From positions 16,676-80,675 of IMG/VR virus record IMGVR_UViG_3300020424_000003: 64,000 nt of DNA; one strand, written 5' to 3'. Of the stretch, positions 32,197 to 39,538 are shown in pieces. The notes under the pieces are model-generated. The model was not told the origin of the DNA and ran no database searches. It saw nothing but the letters and a program-made list of their open reading frames with translations. Position 1 is the first letter of the stretch; each line of letters begins with the position of its first letter. This stretch comes from a virus. The translations under genes and the position numbers were made by a program.

Positions 32197-32682
32197 ATGG
32201 GAAAATTTAATAGTAAAATTATGGCAGAGTTTAATCCACCAAGGAAGTGGGTGCTAGGTAGAGATCTATCCTACACCACATCTGATTTGTCTGTTGAAGA
32301 TATCAAGTCATTGCAGGCAGTTGGTGTTAAGGTTAAACGTGAAACTAACAAAACAGAAACTATCACGGTACCAAAAGGATTTGTTACAGATTTAGCATCA
32401 GTGCCAAGAGCTATGTGGGCCTTTATTGCTCCATTTGATGTAGCCAGAGCGGCAATAGTACACGATTTGCTATACAAAACAATTAGACAGTATCGCTGGA
32501 AGATGAAAGATAAAGAAGATAAGGAACTAGTCAAGAAAGCCAAGATAGCATCAGACAAAGTTTTCTTACTTGGTATGCACGATGCAGATCCTAAGATTCC
32601 AGGGTGGAAAAGTTATTCATCATGGAAGGCTGTTGACTTGTTTGGAAATGGTTCAATAGTTCCAAACAAAGACAACATCTAA
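32197..32682 (+). CDS. DUF1353-like protein
   Basis: 161 residues: VPKGFVTDLASVPRAMW and AAIVHDLLYKT are the DUF1353 signature (GFxTDxASxP, HDxLY). Function unknown; found in many phages, usually in lysis or structural regions. AAGGAG precedes the start. Confidence 0.75.
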   Translation: MGKFNSKIMAEFNPPRKWVLGRDLSYTTSDLSVEDIKSLQAVGVKVKRETNKTETITVPKGFVTDLASVPRAMWAFIAPFDVARAAIVHDLLYKTIRQYRWKMKDKEDKELVKKAKIASDKVFLLGMHDADPKIPGWKSYSSWKAVDLFGNGSIVPNKDNI

Positions 32683-32683
32683 T

Positions 32684-32872
32684 TTACCAACGTAAAATAA
32701 AAAACTTATTCTTATCCCAATGTTCCTTGGTAAAGCAACCAAAGGCTTTGTGATTAGGTTGTAGTTCTCTTGCTATTTCTTTTCCCTTATCGCAGTCAGG
32801 CACTTGCCCAACTAACACTGGTTGTTCATAATTATATCCCAACCAAACAATTACCATAAATTTAGTCAACAT
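32684..32872 (-). CDS. Small exported protein, unknown
   Basis: 62 residues, short hydrophobic start (MLTKFMVIVWLGYN) and two Cys (DCDKG, FGCFT). Overlaps the next gene by 11 nt. Confidence 0.55.
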   Translation of the reverse strand: MLTKFMVIVWLGYNYEQPVLVGQVPDCDKGKEIARELQPNHKAFGCFTKEHWDKNKFFILRW

Positions 32873-33032
32873 TGGCTTGTATGTGTAAAGGTTTTGCTAT
32901 TGGTTCAGGTGCTTCTACTTCTGAATGTTGCTCATTGTCTTCAAATGATTCAGCTACCCAATCATGTATTTCAACAAAGATGTTGTATGCCAACCATCCA
33001 AATAAAACTAATTCTAAACTATATAATTTCAT
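32862..33032 (-). CDS. Small membrane protein, unknown
   Basis: 56 residues from MKLYSLELVLFGWLAYNIF, one membrane helix, then an acidic tail (ESFEDNEQHSEVEAPEP). GGGAG upstream and TAATG overlap with the previous gene. Confidence 0.6.
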   Translation of the reverse strand: MKLYSLELVLFGWLAYNIFVEIHDWVAESFEDNEQHSEVEAPEPIAKPLHIQANVD

Positions 33033-33232
33033 TATAGTAAACTCCCAGGTAAAGGTTCCTTCCATGTTCCATGTTTCTCATATTGTTTTTTGATGTTTCT
33101 CATGTTTGCTCCATGATGATTTTGCATTTCAAAAAACTTCTTGAGCATTTTATTATTAGGATCTAACCTTAGAACTTCACAGGTTAGAACTTCTTGAATA
33201 TGCCAGTCCATTGCTTGTTTAGTACTTTGCAT
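33032..33232 (-). CDS. Small protein, unknown
   Basis: 66 residues from the ATG preceded by AAAGGAG (MQSTKQAMDWHIQEV). Helical. First gene after the 33292 promoter and attenuator-like hairpin. Confidence 0.6.
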   Translation of the reverse strand: MQSTKQAMDWHIQEVLTCEVLRLDPNNKMLKKFFEMQNHHGANMRNIKKQYEKHGTWKEPLPGSLL

Positions 33233-33245
33233 ACCAACTCCTTTC

Positions 33246-33278
33246 AAAAAAAATGGAGCCTTCCCTAAGGTTGGCTCC
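33246..33278 (-). terminator. Attenuator-like hairpin ahead of 33032 gene
   Basis: GGAGCC / GGCTCC stem with a 12-nt loop then eight T's on the minus strand, lying between the promoter at 33292 and the start codon. It could cut transcription short under some condition. Confidence 0.7.
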
Positions 33279-33291
33279 TAGTTAAAATTAT

Positions 33292-33320
33292 AATATACTA
33301 CAATATTATTATAATGTCAA
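33292..33320 (-). promoter_or_regulatory. Sigma-70 promoter
   Basis: TTGACA, 17-bp spacer, TATATT on the minus strand; start of transcription about 33285, right before the hairpin-T8. Confidence 0.75.
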
Positions 33321-33321
33321 C

Positions 33322-33399
33322 CTATTTTTCTGCACAGGCATATGAATTAATTTCTAATCCAACTGATACCTCTACGATTTGTGGTTTAGTCCATTGCAT
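33322..33399 (-). CDS. PqqA-like precursor peptide
   Basis: 25 residues, MQWTKPQIVEVSVGLEINSY then ACAEK. It fits PqqA (W-x-KP-x3-E...G-x-E-x3-Y), including the Glu-x3-Tyr pair that is crosslinked to make pyrroloquinoline quinone. AGGAGA lies upstream of the ATG, and a strong promoter drives it. No pqqBCDE genes are in the window, so it would need host enzymes or would act otherwise. Chance match is possible because the peptide is short. Confidence 0.6.
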   Translation of the reverse strand: MQWTKPQIVEVSVGLEINSYACAEK

Positions 33400-33440
33400 C
33401 GTACGTCTCCTAAATAAAGGTTACGTGCCGGTTGTCTACT

Positions 33441-33471
33441 GACCGCGGTCCACAGTAGAATTAATTCTACT
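33441..33471 (-). repeat. Two palindromes in the PqqA-like leader
   Basis: GACCGCGGTC (33441-33450) and AGTAGAATTAATTCTACT (33454-33471), both perfect palindromes, sit just after the promoter. They could be RNA hairpins or operator sites. Confidence 0.6.
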
Positions 33472-33476
33472 AATAA

Positions 33477-33505
33477 TATATAGCATATCCGATATGAACG
33501 TGCAA
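33477..33505 (-). promoter_or_regulatory. Sigma-70 promoter for the PqqA-like gene
   Basis: TTGCAC, 17-bp spacer, TATATA on the minus strand. Confidence 0.6.
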
Positions 33506-33516
33506 TGAACAAATGA

Positions 33517-33765
33517 TTATGGCTTTAGCCATTTCTTAGATAGTTCGTACCAATACTGTCCACCTTCACGTAGAAGTTCATTGTCAGTACGTAACCTTTC
33601 AAGCCTACGAACTATTACATCGTGTTGGTATTGTGATATAACTTTATTCTTATTTTGATGTTTTTCTAAACGTGCTATTATATCGTCAATGATGGGGCAA
33701 GTTATGTCAGGCACCTTAGGTGACTTACGTTTTAATTTTAGCCAGTGTTTTTTCTCTAGTGCCAT
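33517..33765 (-). CDS. Small basic protein, unknown
   Basis: 82 residues, basic start (MALEKKHWLKLKRKSPKVPD), helical coiled segment (VIVRRLERLRTDNELLREGG). Not recognised. Confidence 0.55.
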   Translation of the reverse strand: MALEKKHWLKLKRKSPKVPDITCPIIDDIIARLEKHQNKNKVISQYQHDVIVRRLERLRTDNELLREGGQYWYELSKKWLKP

Positions 33766-33815
33766 ATAAATTATTTAAATGTAACGACACTAGAGTTCTA
33801 AAGGTGTTTAAAAGA

Positions 33816-34775
33816 TTACCAACCGTTTGGAACGATTACGTAATGAATTGCTAAAACTACTCCTACTGATGCTCCTAATCCTACGATCATCTTAAAGAAG
33901 TCTCTTCCTATCAAAGGAAAAACAGTTTTAAACTTTTCCTTACCTGTGATAGTTGCCATAGCAAGTTCTCTACCACAAAGTAATCCTACGAATACCCAAG
34001 TGGTTGACATTGGCACATCATTAAGTTCTTTAAAGAAGAATAAGATCAACCAATACACAAAGTCAATGATAGTCGCTGACCTAACATATCTTGTATTGTG
34101 TTTCTCCAATACAATCTTTTGTATCTTACCTCCGCCTTCTCTAAACATAAAGCCAAGTCCTGCTATGAATACAGTTGATATGATTATCATTAGTTCCCAG
34201 GGTATCTGTCTTGGTAGGAACACGGCAATATTTGCCATGTCATGACTTAACCAAGTAAACCAAAGGAAGCCTGTTGTAACCCATTGACCTATACGCCAAT
34301 AAAGTTTATGTTCTTCCTTGACTGGTTTTGCTTCGTCAAGTATTTTGCTAACAACAATCCAAATACAATATGCCGCCACAGCCGCGACTGCATATCCCAT
34401 CATAGATTTCATTAACATTTTCTCTAATACAAACGTACTAGCAAATGCACTTAACACTAGGAACGAAGTACTAACTGGTACTCCTATCCTTGTCAACACT
34501 AATAGTAGTGCTGGTGCCATTGCATGATACCATTGTATCTCTTGAAAAGGTATCCTGTTCAATCGACCATAACTGATGTCTCCACCATTTGTGGTCCACC
34601 CATACCATAGGGTGTATAGCAGAACTGCCGAAGCGGCTCCCCACATGATCTTCCAGTTTACTTTTTCGTTATTTGATGCGATCCAAGTACCAAGAGTCTG
34701 TACTGAATCGTTTGCTATAACGGCATAGCCGGCAAATAAAAAGCCAACTGCCATCCATAGAGTGACTGCATCCAT
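33816..34775 (-). CDS. PiT-family-like phosphate permease
   Basis: 319 residues, about nine hydrophobic segments. Two inverted repeats carry PiT-type signatures: AVIANDSVQTLGTWI with PVSTSFLVL in the first half, and SHDMANIAVFLPR with PMSTTWVFVGLLCG in the second. PiT proteins are cation-coupled phosphate carriers in the inner membrane. In phosphate-poor seawater this would sustain phage DNA synthesis. Family assignment by motif; the substrate could differ. Confidence 0.7.
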   Translation of the reverse strand: MDAVTLWMAVGFLFAGYAVIANDSVQTLGTWIASNNEKVNWKIMWGAASAVLLYTLWYGWTTNGGDISYGRLNRIPFQEIQWYHAMAPALLLVLTRIGVPVSTSFLVLSAFASTFVLEKMLMKSMMGYAVAAVAAYCIWIVVSKILDEAKPVKEEHKLYWRIGQWVTTGFLWFTWLSHDMANIAVFLPRQIPWELMIIISTVFIAGLGFMFREGGGKIQKIVLEKHNTRYVRSATIIDFVYWLILFFFKELNDVPMSTTWVFVGLLCGRELAMATITGKEKFKTVFPLIGRDFFKMIVGLGASVGVVLAIHYVIVPNGW

Positions 34776-34828
34776 TTTTTATCTCCTTTCAGTGTCCGCT
34801 TTTACCACGTAACACCAGTAAAGTGAGA

Positions 34829-34851
34829 GCAGGCTCGATAGCCTTGCCTGC
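34829..34851 (-). promoter_or_regulatory. Leader hairpin of the permease gene
   Basis: GCAGGC / GCCTGC stem with 11-nt loop in the 90-nt leader between promoter and ATG; possible regulatory element. The stretch 34776-35178 holds the leaders of two divergent transcripts and no clear gene. Confidence 0.5.
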
Positions 34852-34863
34852 CCGGTATTATAA

Positions 34864-34892
34864 TTAATACACTCTTATTTACAAAATGTCAA
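34864..34892 (-). promoter_or_regulatory. Sigma-70 promoter for the permease
   Basis: TTGACA, 17-bp spacer, TATTAA on the minus strand. Confidence 0.7.
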
Positions 34893-34995
34893 GACAAGTT
34901 TTGTTACAGTTTGATTACAAAGCATTTATAACAAAACAGCAAGACACCCATGCAAAAAAAATACGTCATTTAAGAGGAGAGTTTTGTGCGTATTT

Positions 34996-35003
34996 TATAA
35001 ATA
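34996..35003 (+). promoter_or_regulatory. Late promoter of the small-protein operon
   Basis: TATAAATA followed by an about 170-nt leader containing GGAGT/ACTCC and CCTAG/CTAGG hairpins before the 35179 ATG. Confidence 0.5.
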
Positions 35004-35178
35004 CGAATGTCGACGCAAAGACTTCTCAAGTTTTTCCGATGACACACATACACACTGGGATTGACCAGGGAGTTGAGAGCACTCCTTAAATAGCAAATGA
35101 CGGTAGCAAAGACTACTGACGCCTAGAAAAGACTAGGGGTATTGCTTTCCTTAAGCATCCAAAACATAGGAGAAAATA

Positions 35179-35379
35179 ATGACACACTTTTGGAGTGGTC
35201 TTGTGTCTTGGATGAATCGCGGGTCAGGTGCTTACACAGACCGACGCCGTGCTGAGTTTGAGATATGGGCCAAAACTGAATACAAAGATGATTGGCAGTA
35301 TGCGTATAATCATATGCTGAATCACAATGGTACACCGCCAAAAACACAGTATAATCCACTGAAGAAGGAGGCGGCCTAA
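35179..35379 (+). CDS. Small protein of the 35.2-35.9 kb operon
   Basis: 66 residues, MTHFWSGLVSWMNRGSGAYTDRRRAEFEIWAKTEY..., AGGAG upstream. Helical, amphipathic; not recognised. First gene of four in a terminated transcript. Confidence 0.7.
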   Translation: MTHFWSGLVSWMNRGSGAYTDRRRAEFEIWAKTEYKDDWQYAYNHMLNHNGTPPKTQYNPLKKEAA

Positions 35380-35568
35380 ATGCAACTTCTTAAAAAGATT
35401 TTATCAAAACTTAATACATTCATGTTTAACGATCAACGTAGATGGGAAGAAGATTATCTGTCTCAGTCTGTCGATCATGTTGATCTCGAGCGCCGTATTA
35501 AACAACTCGACCGCGGCACGGTCGAGGTTGGGCCTTTTGGTTCAAGAGTCAAAGCGAGTAGATATTAG
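35380..35568 (+). CDS. Small protein with DUF3563-like tail
   Basis: 62 residues, MQLLKKILSKLNTFMFNDQRRWEEDYLSQSVDHVDLERRIKQLDRG. The second half resembles the DUF3563/DUF1127 group of small alphaproteobacterial proteins (EDYLxxSxDxxDLExRxxxLDR), several of which bind RNA or affect phosphate/carbon metabolism. AAGGAGG upstream; starts 1 nt after the previous stop. Confidence 0.65.
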   Translation: MQLLKKILSKLNTFMFNDQRRWEEDYLSQSVDHVDLERRIKQLDRGTVEVGPFGSRVKASRY

Positions 35569-35583
35569 GAAAGGATCAGAACA

Positions 35584-35844
35584 ATGCTTATTATTAAACG
35601 TTTATTAAACTGGTGTGAGATTGTGGGCTATGCGAAAGCATCAGCAGAACTATCACGTCAGGGCTTTCATGCTGAAGCAAAGGCTTTGATGCTGGAGAAG
35701 ACAAAACTTCAAGGCAGAAAAGAAAGAGCTCTAGTAAGATTAGAAGCCAAAAAAAAATTTAAAGCAGGGTATGATCCTGCCAATCACTACATGAGAGGCA
35801 AGTCCGTTGCAACCTGGAGTGGCAAGAAAGGTATGGTAGCTTAA
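35584..35844 (+). CDS. Small protein with DUF1127-like character
   Basis: 86 residues, MLIIKRLLNWCEIVGYAKASAEL then a basic helix (KTKLQGRKERALVRLEAKKK). Similar in type to the preceding protein; possibly RNA-binding. Confidence 0.65.
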   Translation: MLIIKRLLNWCEIVGYAKASAELSRQGFHAEAKALMLEKTKLQGRKERALVRLEAKKKFKAGYDPANHYMRGKSVATWSGKKGMVA

Positions 35845-35845
35845 G

Positions 35846-35899
35846 ATGTGGCCATATACTAACGAAGAAAACGATTATCTATCAGGTAGGAAAAAATAA
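35846..35899 (+). CDS. Mini-ORF closing the operon
   Basis: 17 residues (MWPYTNEENDYLSGRKK), 1 nt after the previous stop, without its own clear ribosome site. It echoes the EEDYLSQS segment of the 35380 protein. Confidence 0.35.
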   Translation: MWPYTNEENDYLSGRKK

Positions 35900-35906
35900 T
35901 TGAAAC

Positions 35907-35937
35907 TAGGGCGATGGAAACACCGCCCTATTTTTTT
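35907..35937 (+). terminator. Rho-independent terminator
   Basis: TAGGGCG / CGCCCTA stem, 10-nt loop, then seven T's. Confidence 0.93.
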
Positions 35938-35944
35938 GGTTAAT

Positions 35945-36055
35945 TTATTTTGCTTCAATTGGTGCAGGTTGCCCTGTGTACCACCAATAGCCGGCCGCAA
36001 TAATAATGACTGCTATTGCGATCCATAGTTTTTTGTTTTTAAAAAACTTCTTCAT
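35945..36055 (-). CDS. Small membrane protein
   Basis: 36 residues: MKKFFKNKKLWIAIAVIIIA then AGYWWYTGQPAPIEAK; basic start, one helix. AGGAG upstream on the minus strand. Confidence 0.65.
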   Translation of the reverse strand: MKKFFKNKKLWIAIAVIIIAAGYWWYTGQPAPIEAK

Positions 36056-36171
36056 AGGAAATCTCCTTCTGTCAATCCAACTCGTGTAGTTGGTGTAATA
36101 TTTAAATACCTAATCTGTCCAATTATATTAGCATATATGGTTGTAGGCACCGTTTTTGGCTATGTAAATCA

Positions 36172-36200
36172 TTGATTTTACTAAATAAAAGTGCTATTAT
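36172..36200 (+). promoter_or_regulatory. Sigma-70 promoter
   Basis: TTGATT, 17-bp spacer ending GTGC, TATTAT; 50 nt before the 36250 start. Confidence 0.6.
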
Positions 36201-36249
36201 ATAAAATAGCGTCATAAACACACACAACAGACACACAAAGGAGTAAATT

Positions 36250-36528
36250 ATGACAAACACAAAAGACGGGGCTTTCAAGGCCCAATTCAATAAGAACGGT
36301 TACGAAATTAGAACAGACGTATTAGAAATGGCTAAAGGATTCACAGAGTTTGAATTTTCAAACAAGTGGATGGGTTGGGAACAAACAACTAAACGTGATA
36401 AAGAAACAGGACAACTGATCTTGGACGTTAAGATGCCAACTGTACCAGGAATAGACGAAGTTCTAAAGAACGCAGAAAGGTTCTACGAGTTCGTAAACGG
36501 AACTTCCAAACAAGAAACAAAAGAATAA
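36250..36528 (+). CDS. Phage protein, unknown
   Basis: 92 residues, FTEFEFSNKWMGWEQTTKRD and a helical end; strong AAAGGAG. Well expressed by signals. Not recognised; looks soluble. Confidence 0.7.
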   Translation: MTNTKDGAFKAQFNKNGYEIRTDVLEMAKGFTEFEFSNKWMGWEQTTKRDKETGQLILDVKMPTVPGIDEVLKNAERFYEFVNGTSKQETKE

Positions 36529-36600
36529 TATGAAATAACACAATGACTAAAACAATGAGTGCATAGCACCCAGTATAACGCAATATACATAGAGAGCGGG

Positions 36601-36652
36601 AGCCCGGGTATTTTACATAGTGTACGTGACATCATTATGTTTAGCCCGGGCT
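36601..36652 (+). terminator. Long-loop hairpin downstream of 36250 gene
   Basis: AGCCCGGG (36601-36608) pairs with CCCGGGCT (36645-36652) across a 36-nt loop; ends CTTTAAAG. May be a terminator or processing site. Confidence 0.4.
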
Positions 36653-36675
36653 TTAAAGTCTAATAAGTATCTACA

Positions 36676-36837
36676 ATGAAAGACCTTAGAGAAATTAATT
36701 CCAATCTAAACAACAATTATCCAAAATTGTTAGAAGCAGTCAGTTCCAATATACCAGAAAAGAAAAAGATAGCAATAGTTTATAAGTTTATAGAATCATT
36801 AGAAGATCTAGCAGAGGCACTAGACAATGACAAGTAA
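36676..36837 (+). CDS. Small helical protein
   Basis: 53 residues, MKDLREINSNLNNNYPKLLEA then a charged helix to LDNDK. Overlaps the methyltransferase start by 11 nt. No function assigned. Confidence 0.55.
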   Translation: MKDLREINSNLNNNYPKLLEAVSSNIPEKKKIAIVYKFIESLEDLAEALDNDK

Positions 36838-37627
36838 ACTTACACAAAAACAACAAGACGAATTGTTTGCAACCTTGCAATCAGCAACAAAGAAAACACA
36901 AGACATCAGAGCTGAAAAAACAAAATTAAACAATCCTGCAATAAACCTTTCAAACGATGAACTGTTTAACGATCATGTCAAGTGGCTTGATTGGAAACCG
37001 TTACAAAATCATGGCCTATATGATTCTAGTATTACACTTAACAAAGAAGACATGGACTGGCCAATGCAAATCAAAGCATACCTTAACCTATTGAAAGATG
37101 TGGATATAGAAAACAAAACCATTGCTGATGTAGGTTGTGGGTGGGGTCGTGGTGTTGATACAATAGCAAAATATCTAAATGCAGATATCACTGGCATAGA
37201 CAACAACAGATATTATATACAATATGCAAATGCTCATTATCCAAACAATAAGTTTATTTGTAAGGACAAGGTTGAAAATGATTATGACATAGTCATCAGC
37301 AACTGTTCTGCTCATTTGCTCATGGAAGGTGACTTCTTTTACAGAAGATATAGGACAGTGATACTTACTGACTTCTTTACTAGAACGTCAATTAATGAAT
37401 TCAAAGACAGAGTACTAGCCAATGGCTTCTGTAAAATAGTTAACGAAGTTGACTTATCTGAACAAACAATTCAAGCAATGATGTATGACATAGACACAAT
37501 AGACAAACGTTTCCCACATATTAGTCAACATTCAAGGAACATATTCAAAGACATTGCCATAAGTAGACTGCATCTATTTAGAATGGGTGCAAATAGGCAA
37601 TATAAATACACTATACAATATGATTAA
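36827..37627 (+). CDS. Class I SAM-dependent methyltransferase
   Basis: 266 residues. NKTIADVGCGWGRGVDTIA is motif I (SAM binding) and NADITGIDNNRYYIQYA holds the acidic ribose-binding loop; DIVISNCSAHLL is the motif IV region. Central fold typical of small-molecule or nucleic-acid methyltransferases. An N-terminal about 80-residue segment precedes the fold. Substrate unknown; directly upstream of the ALA synthase operon. Confidence 0.8.
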   Translation: MTSKLTQKQQDELFATLQSATKKTQDIRAEKTKLNNPAINLSNDELFNDHVKWLDWKPLQNHGLYDSSITLNKEDMDWPMQIKAYLNLLKDVDIENKTIADVGCGWGRGVDTIAKYLNADITGIDNNRYYIQYANAHYPNNKFICKDKVENDYDIVISNCSAHLLMEGDFFYRRYRTVILTDFFTRTSINEFKDRVLANGFCKIVNEVDLSEQTIQAMMYDIDTIDKRFPHISQHSRNIFKDIAISRLHLFRMGANRQYKYTIQYD

Positions 37628-37823
37628 ATGGATAAAGAACTTTATTAAGGATTGCGTCAAAATAGAAAAAGAAGTCCGAGACGCCGGATATATCTATCAT
37701 TATGCTCCAGGATACAATGAAGTCATAGTTCAAAAGGTGCAAAAAACAGCCAAACCCAAGGTAAATAAAAAATATGATAGACTTAAAGCCGTTCAAACAA
37801 AAGATACAGGAACTAAAGGATAA
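37620..37823 (+). CDS. Small protein, unknown
   Basis: 67 residues from MIKWIKNFIKDCVKIEKEVRD, overlapping the methyltransferase stop by 8 nt. Its C-terminus overlaps the ALA synthase start by 50 nt. Basic helix. Confidence 0.55.
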   Translation: MIKWIKNFIKDCVKIEKEVRDAGYIYHYAPGYNEVIVQKVQKTAKPKVNKKYDRLKAVQTKDTGTKG

Positions 37824-38961
37824 CGGAAACTACCGTGTCTTCAATGATATTCTCCGCGAGAGGGGAGACTATCCCAATGCAATTTGGTATGGCAAATATG
37901 CTATAAAAAATATCGTCAACTGGTGTTCAAATGATTATCTCGGAATGGGACAGCACAAGGTGGTACTCGATGCCATGCACACCGCTCTTGATCAAACCGG
38001 AGCAGGTTCGGGTGGAACTAGAAATATTGCCGGAACAAGTCACTATCATGTAGCACTAGAGCATGAGTTGGCTAAACTGCATAGCAAACAGTCAGCTCTG
38101 CTCTTTACATCAGCCTATGTGGCAAACGAATGGACACTAATTGCTCTCAAACGTATCATTCCCGACATTGTTTTTGTAAGTGATTCAAAGAATCATGCTT
38201 CACTAATTCAAGGAATTAGAAACAGTGGTGCTGAAAAGAAAATCTTTAAGCACAATGATCTAGAACAGTTAGAACAACTACTGCGAGACGTCAAAGGCAC
38301 TCCTTGCATAGTCTTTGAGTCCGTGTATAGCATGGATGGATACGTCAGTAAGATTCCTGAGATTGTTGCATTGGCAAAAAAATACAACGCCATAACTTAT
38401 ATCGATGAGGTCCACGCCGTTGGCCTGTATGGTGAAACAGGTGCAGGATATTCTGCAAAGCTGAGATCACAGGACCAAATCGATATTGTTAACGGTACAC
38501 TTGGTAAAGCCTTTGGAGTTCAGGGTGGATACATAGCAGGGAAGTCAGATGTAATTGACGCAATTCGTTCTGTGTCCTCAGGCTTTATCTTTACAACTTC
38601 AATGAGTCCTGTGATTTGTGCAGGTGCTCTAGCCAGTGTAAAGTATCTAAGAGATCACAACGAGCTTAGAGTAAAACATCAAGAAAGAGCAAAAAGGCTT
38701 AAGACATTATTAAGAAATAGAGATATTCCTATCTTTGAAAATGAAACACATATTGTTCCAGTCAGGATAGGAGATGCTAAAAAGTGTAAGGCGATCAGTG
38801 ATGAACTGATCAATGAGTATGGAATTTATTGTCAAGCTATAAATTACCCAACTGTAGACGTAGGAACAGAGCGACTGCGTTTTGCACCAACACCATTTCA
38901 TTCAAACGCAATGATGCATAGTTTGTGTGACGCTCTTGAGAAAGTAATAAAATATGTTTGA
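37774..38961 (+). CDS. hemA: 5-aminolevulinate synthase
   Basis: 395 residues, full length of bacterial ALA synthases. NYRVFNDILRERGDYPNAIW start; SNDYLGMGQHKVVLDAM; GSGGTRNIAGTSHYHVALE; FESVYSMDGYVSKI; DEVHAVGLYG; GTLGKAFGVQGGYIAG with the PLP Lys; and HIVPVRIGD all match. It condenses glycine and succinyl-CoA to 5-aminolevulinate, the first step of heme synthesis in alphaproteobacteria. The homologues KBL/AONS differ in the HIVPV tail. Points to host-derived acquisition. Confidence 0.93.
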   Translation: MIDLKPFKQKIQELKDNGNYRVFNDILRERGDYPNAIWYGKYAIKNIVNWCSNDYLGMGQHKVVLDAMHTALDQTGAGSGGTRNIAGTSHYHVALEHELAKLHSKQSALLFTSAYVANEWTLIALKRIIPDIVFVSDSKNHASLIQGIRNSGAEKKIFKHNDLEQLEQLLRDVKGTPCIVFESVYSMDGYVSKIPEIVALAKKYNAITYIDEVHAVGLYGETGAGYSAKLRSQDQIDIVNGTLGKAFGVQGGYIAGKSDVIDAIRSVSSGFIFTTSMSPVICAGALASVKYLRDHNELRVKHQERAKRLKTLLRNRDIPIFENETHIVPVRIGDAKKCKAISDELINEYGIYCQAINYPTVDVGTERLRFAPTPFHSNAMMHSLCDALEKVIKYV

Positions 38962-39373
38962 TATAAAACGTAACTTATACAGAGGCTTAGGCTTTCTGTG
39001 TGTGGGTATCGCCTATATAGGATTCATTACTCCGGGCATACCTTTTTCAATATTTTTAGTGATAGCCGCTTGGGCCTTTGCTAAAAGTTCACCTAAGATG
39101 GAGAAGTGGTTGTACAATCACCCATGGTTTGGACCTTTCCTAACCAACTGGGTAAAGAAAAGAGTATTTCCACAAAAGGGCAAATATGCAATGATACTTG
39201 TGATGTCCTCAACATTAATCATCACTTGGTTTGCAACTGAAAACATCAAAGCAATACTATGGAGCGGAGGTTTCATGGCACTTGTGGCAATATGGGCTTG
39301 GAGATACCCAAGCACGGTGGCAGAACATGACAAAAGAATCAAACTCGGCCAAAAGATAGGCTGGATCAAATAA
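38954..39373 (+). CDS. DUF454 (YbaN-type) inner membrane protein
   Basis: 139 residues. FLCVGIAYIGFITPGIPFSIFLVIAAWAFAKSSPKMEKWL is the DUF454 signature, followed by two more membrane helices (MILVMSSTLIITWF, LWSGGFMALVAIWAW). Function unknown. Overlaps the ALA synthase end by 8 nt, so it is coupled to it and may assist heme or precursor handling (inference). Confidence 0.85.
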   Translation: MFDIKRNLYRGLGFLCVGIAYIGFITPGIPFSIFLVIAAWAFAKSSPKMEKWLYNHPWFGPFLTNWVKKRVFPQKGKYAMILVMSSTLIITWFATENIKAILWSGGFMALVAIWAWRYPSTVAEHDKRIKLGQKIGWIK

Positions 39374-39376
39374 TAC

Positions 39377-39397
39377 AAGGCGTCTCTAAGGCGCCTT
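39377..39397 (+). terminator. Hairpin after the DUF454 gene
   Basis: AAGGCG / CGCCTT stem, 9-nt loop; no T-run. Weak terminator candidate. Confidence 0.35.
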
Positions 39398-39413
39398 AAA
39401 CCTACATTTCTGG

Positions 39414-39499
39414 TACAAAAAATTGACGGTGTTAAAAATTTGACGGTGCCAACCTTACAAATTATTTTTCACTGAAAACCAGTACAAAAATTTGACGGT
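39414..39499 (+). repeat. Three TTGACGGT repeats
   Basis: AAAAATTGACGGT occurs at about 39414-39430, 39432-39447 and 39483-39499, right before a late box. Possible protein-binding sites. Confidence 0.6.
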
Positions 39500-39501
39500 T
39501 G

Positions 39502-39508
39502 ATAAATA
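39502..39508 (+). promoter_or_regulatory. T4-type late promoter box
   Basis: ATAAATA, 31 nt before the 39539 start. Confidence 0.55.
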
Positions 39509-39538
39509 TATGTACAGGGCACAACTTTACCAGGAGTA

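Noticed and set aside
34886-35089. 67-codon plus-strand ORF between the permease and the small-protein operon
   Set aside because: It overlaps the -35 of the permease promoter and contains the late promoter of the downstream operon; no ribosome site and unremarkable composition.
37774-38961. Alternative reading of the ALA synthase as 2-amino-3-ketobutyrate ligase or AONS
   Set aside because: The N-terminal YRVFNDIxRxxGxxPxAxW and HIVPVRIGD segments fit ALA synthase better.
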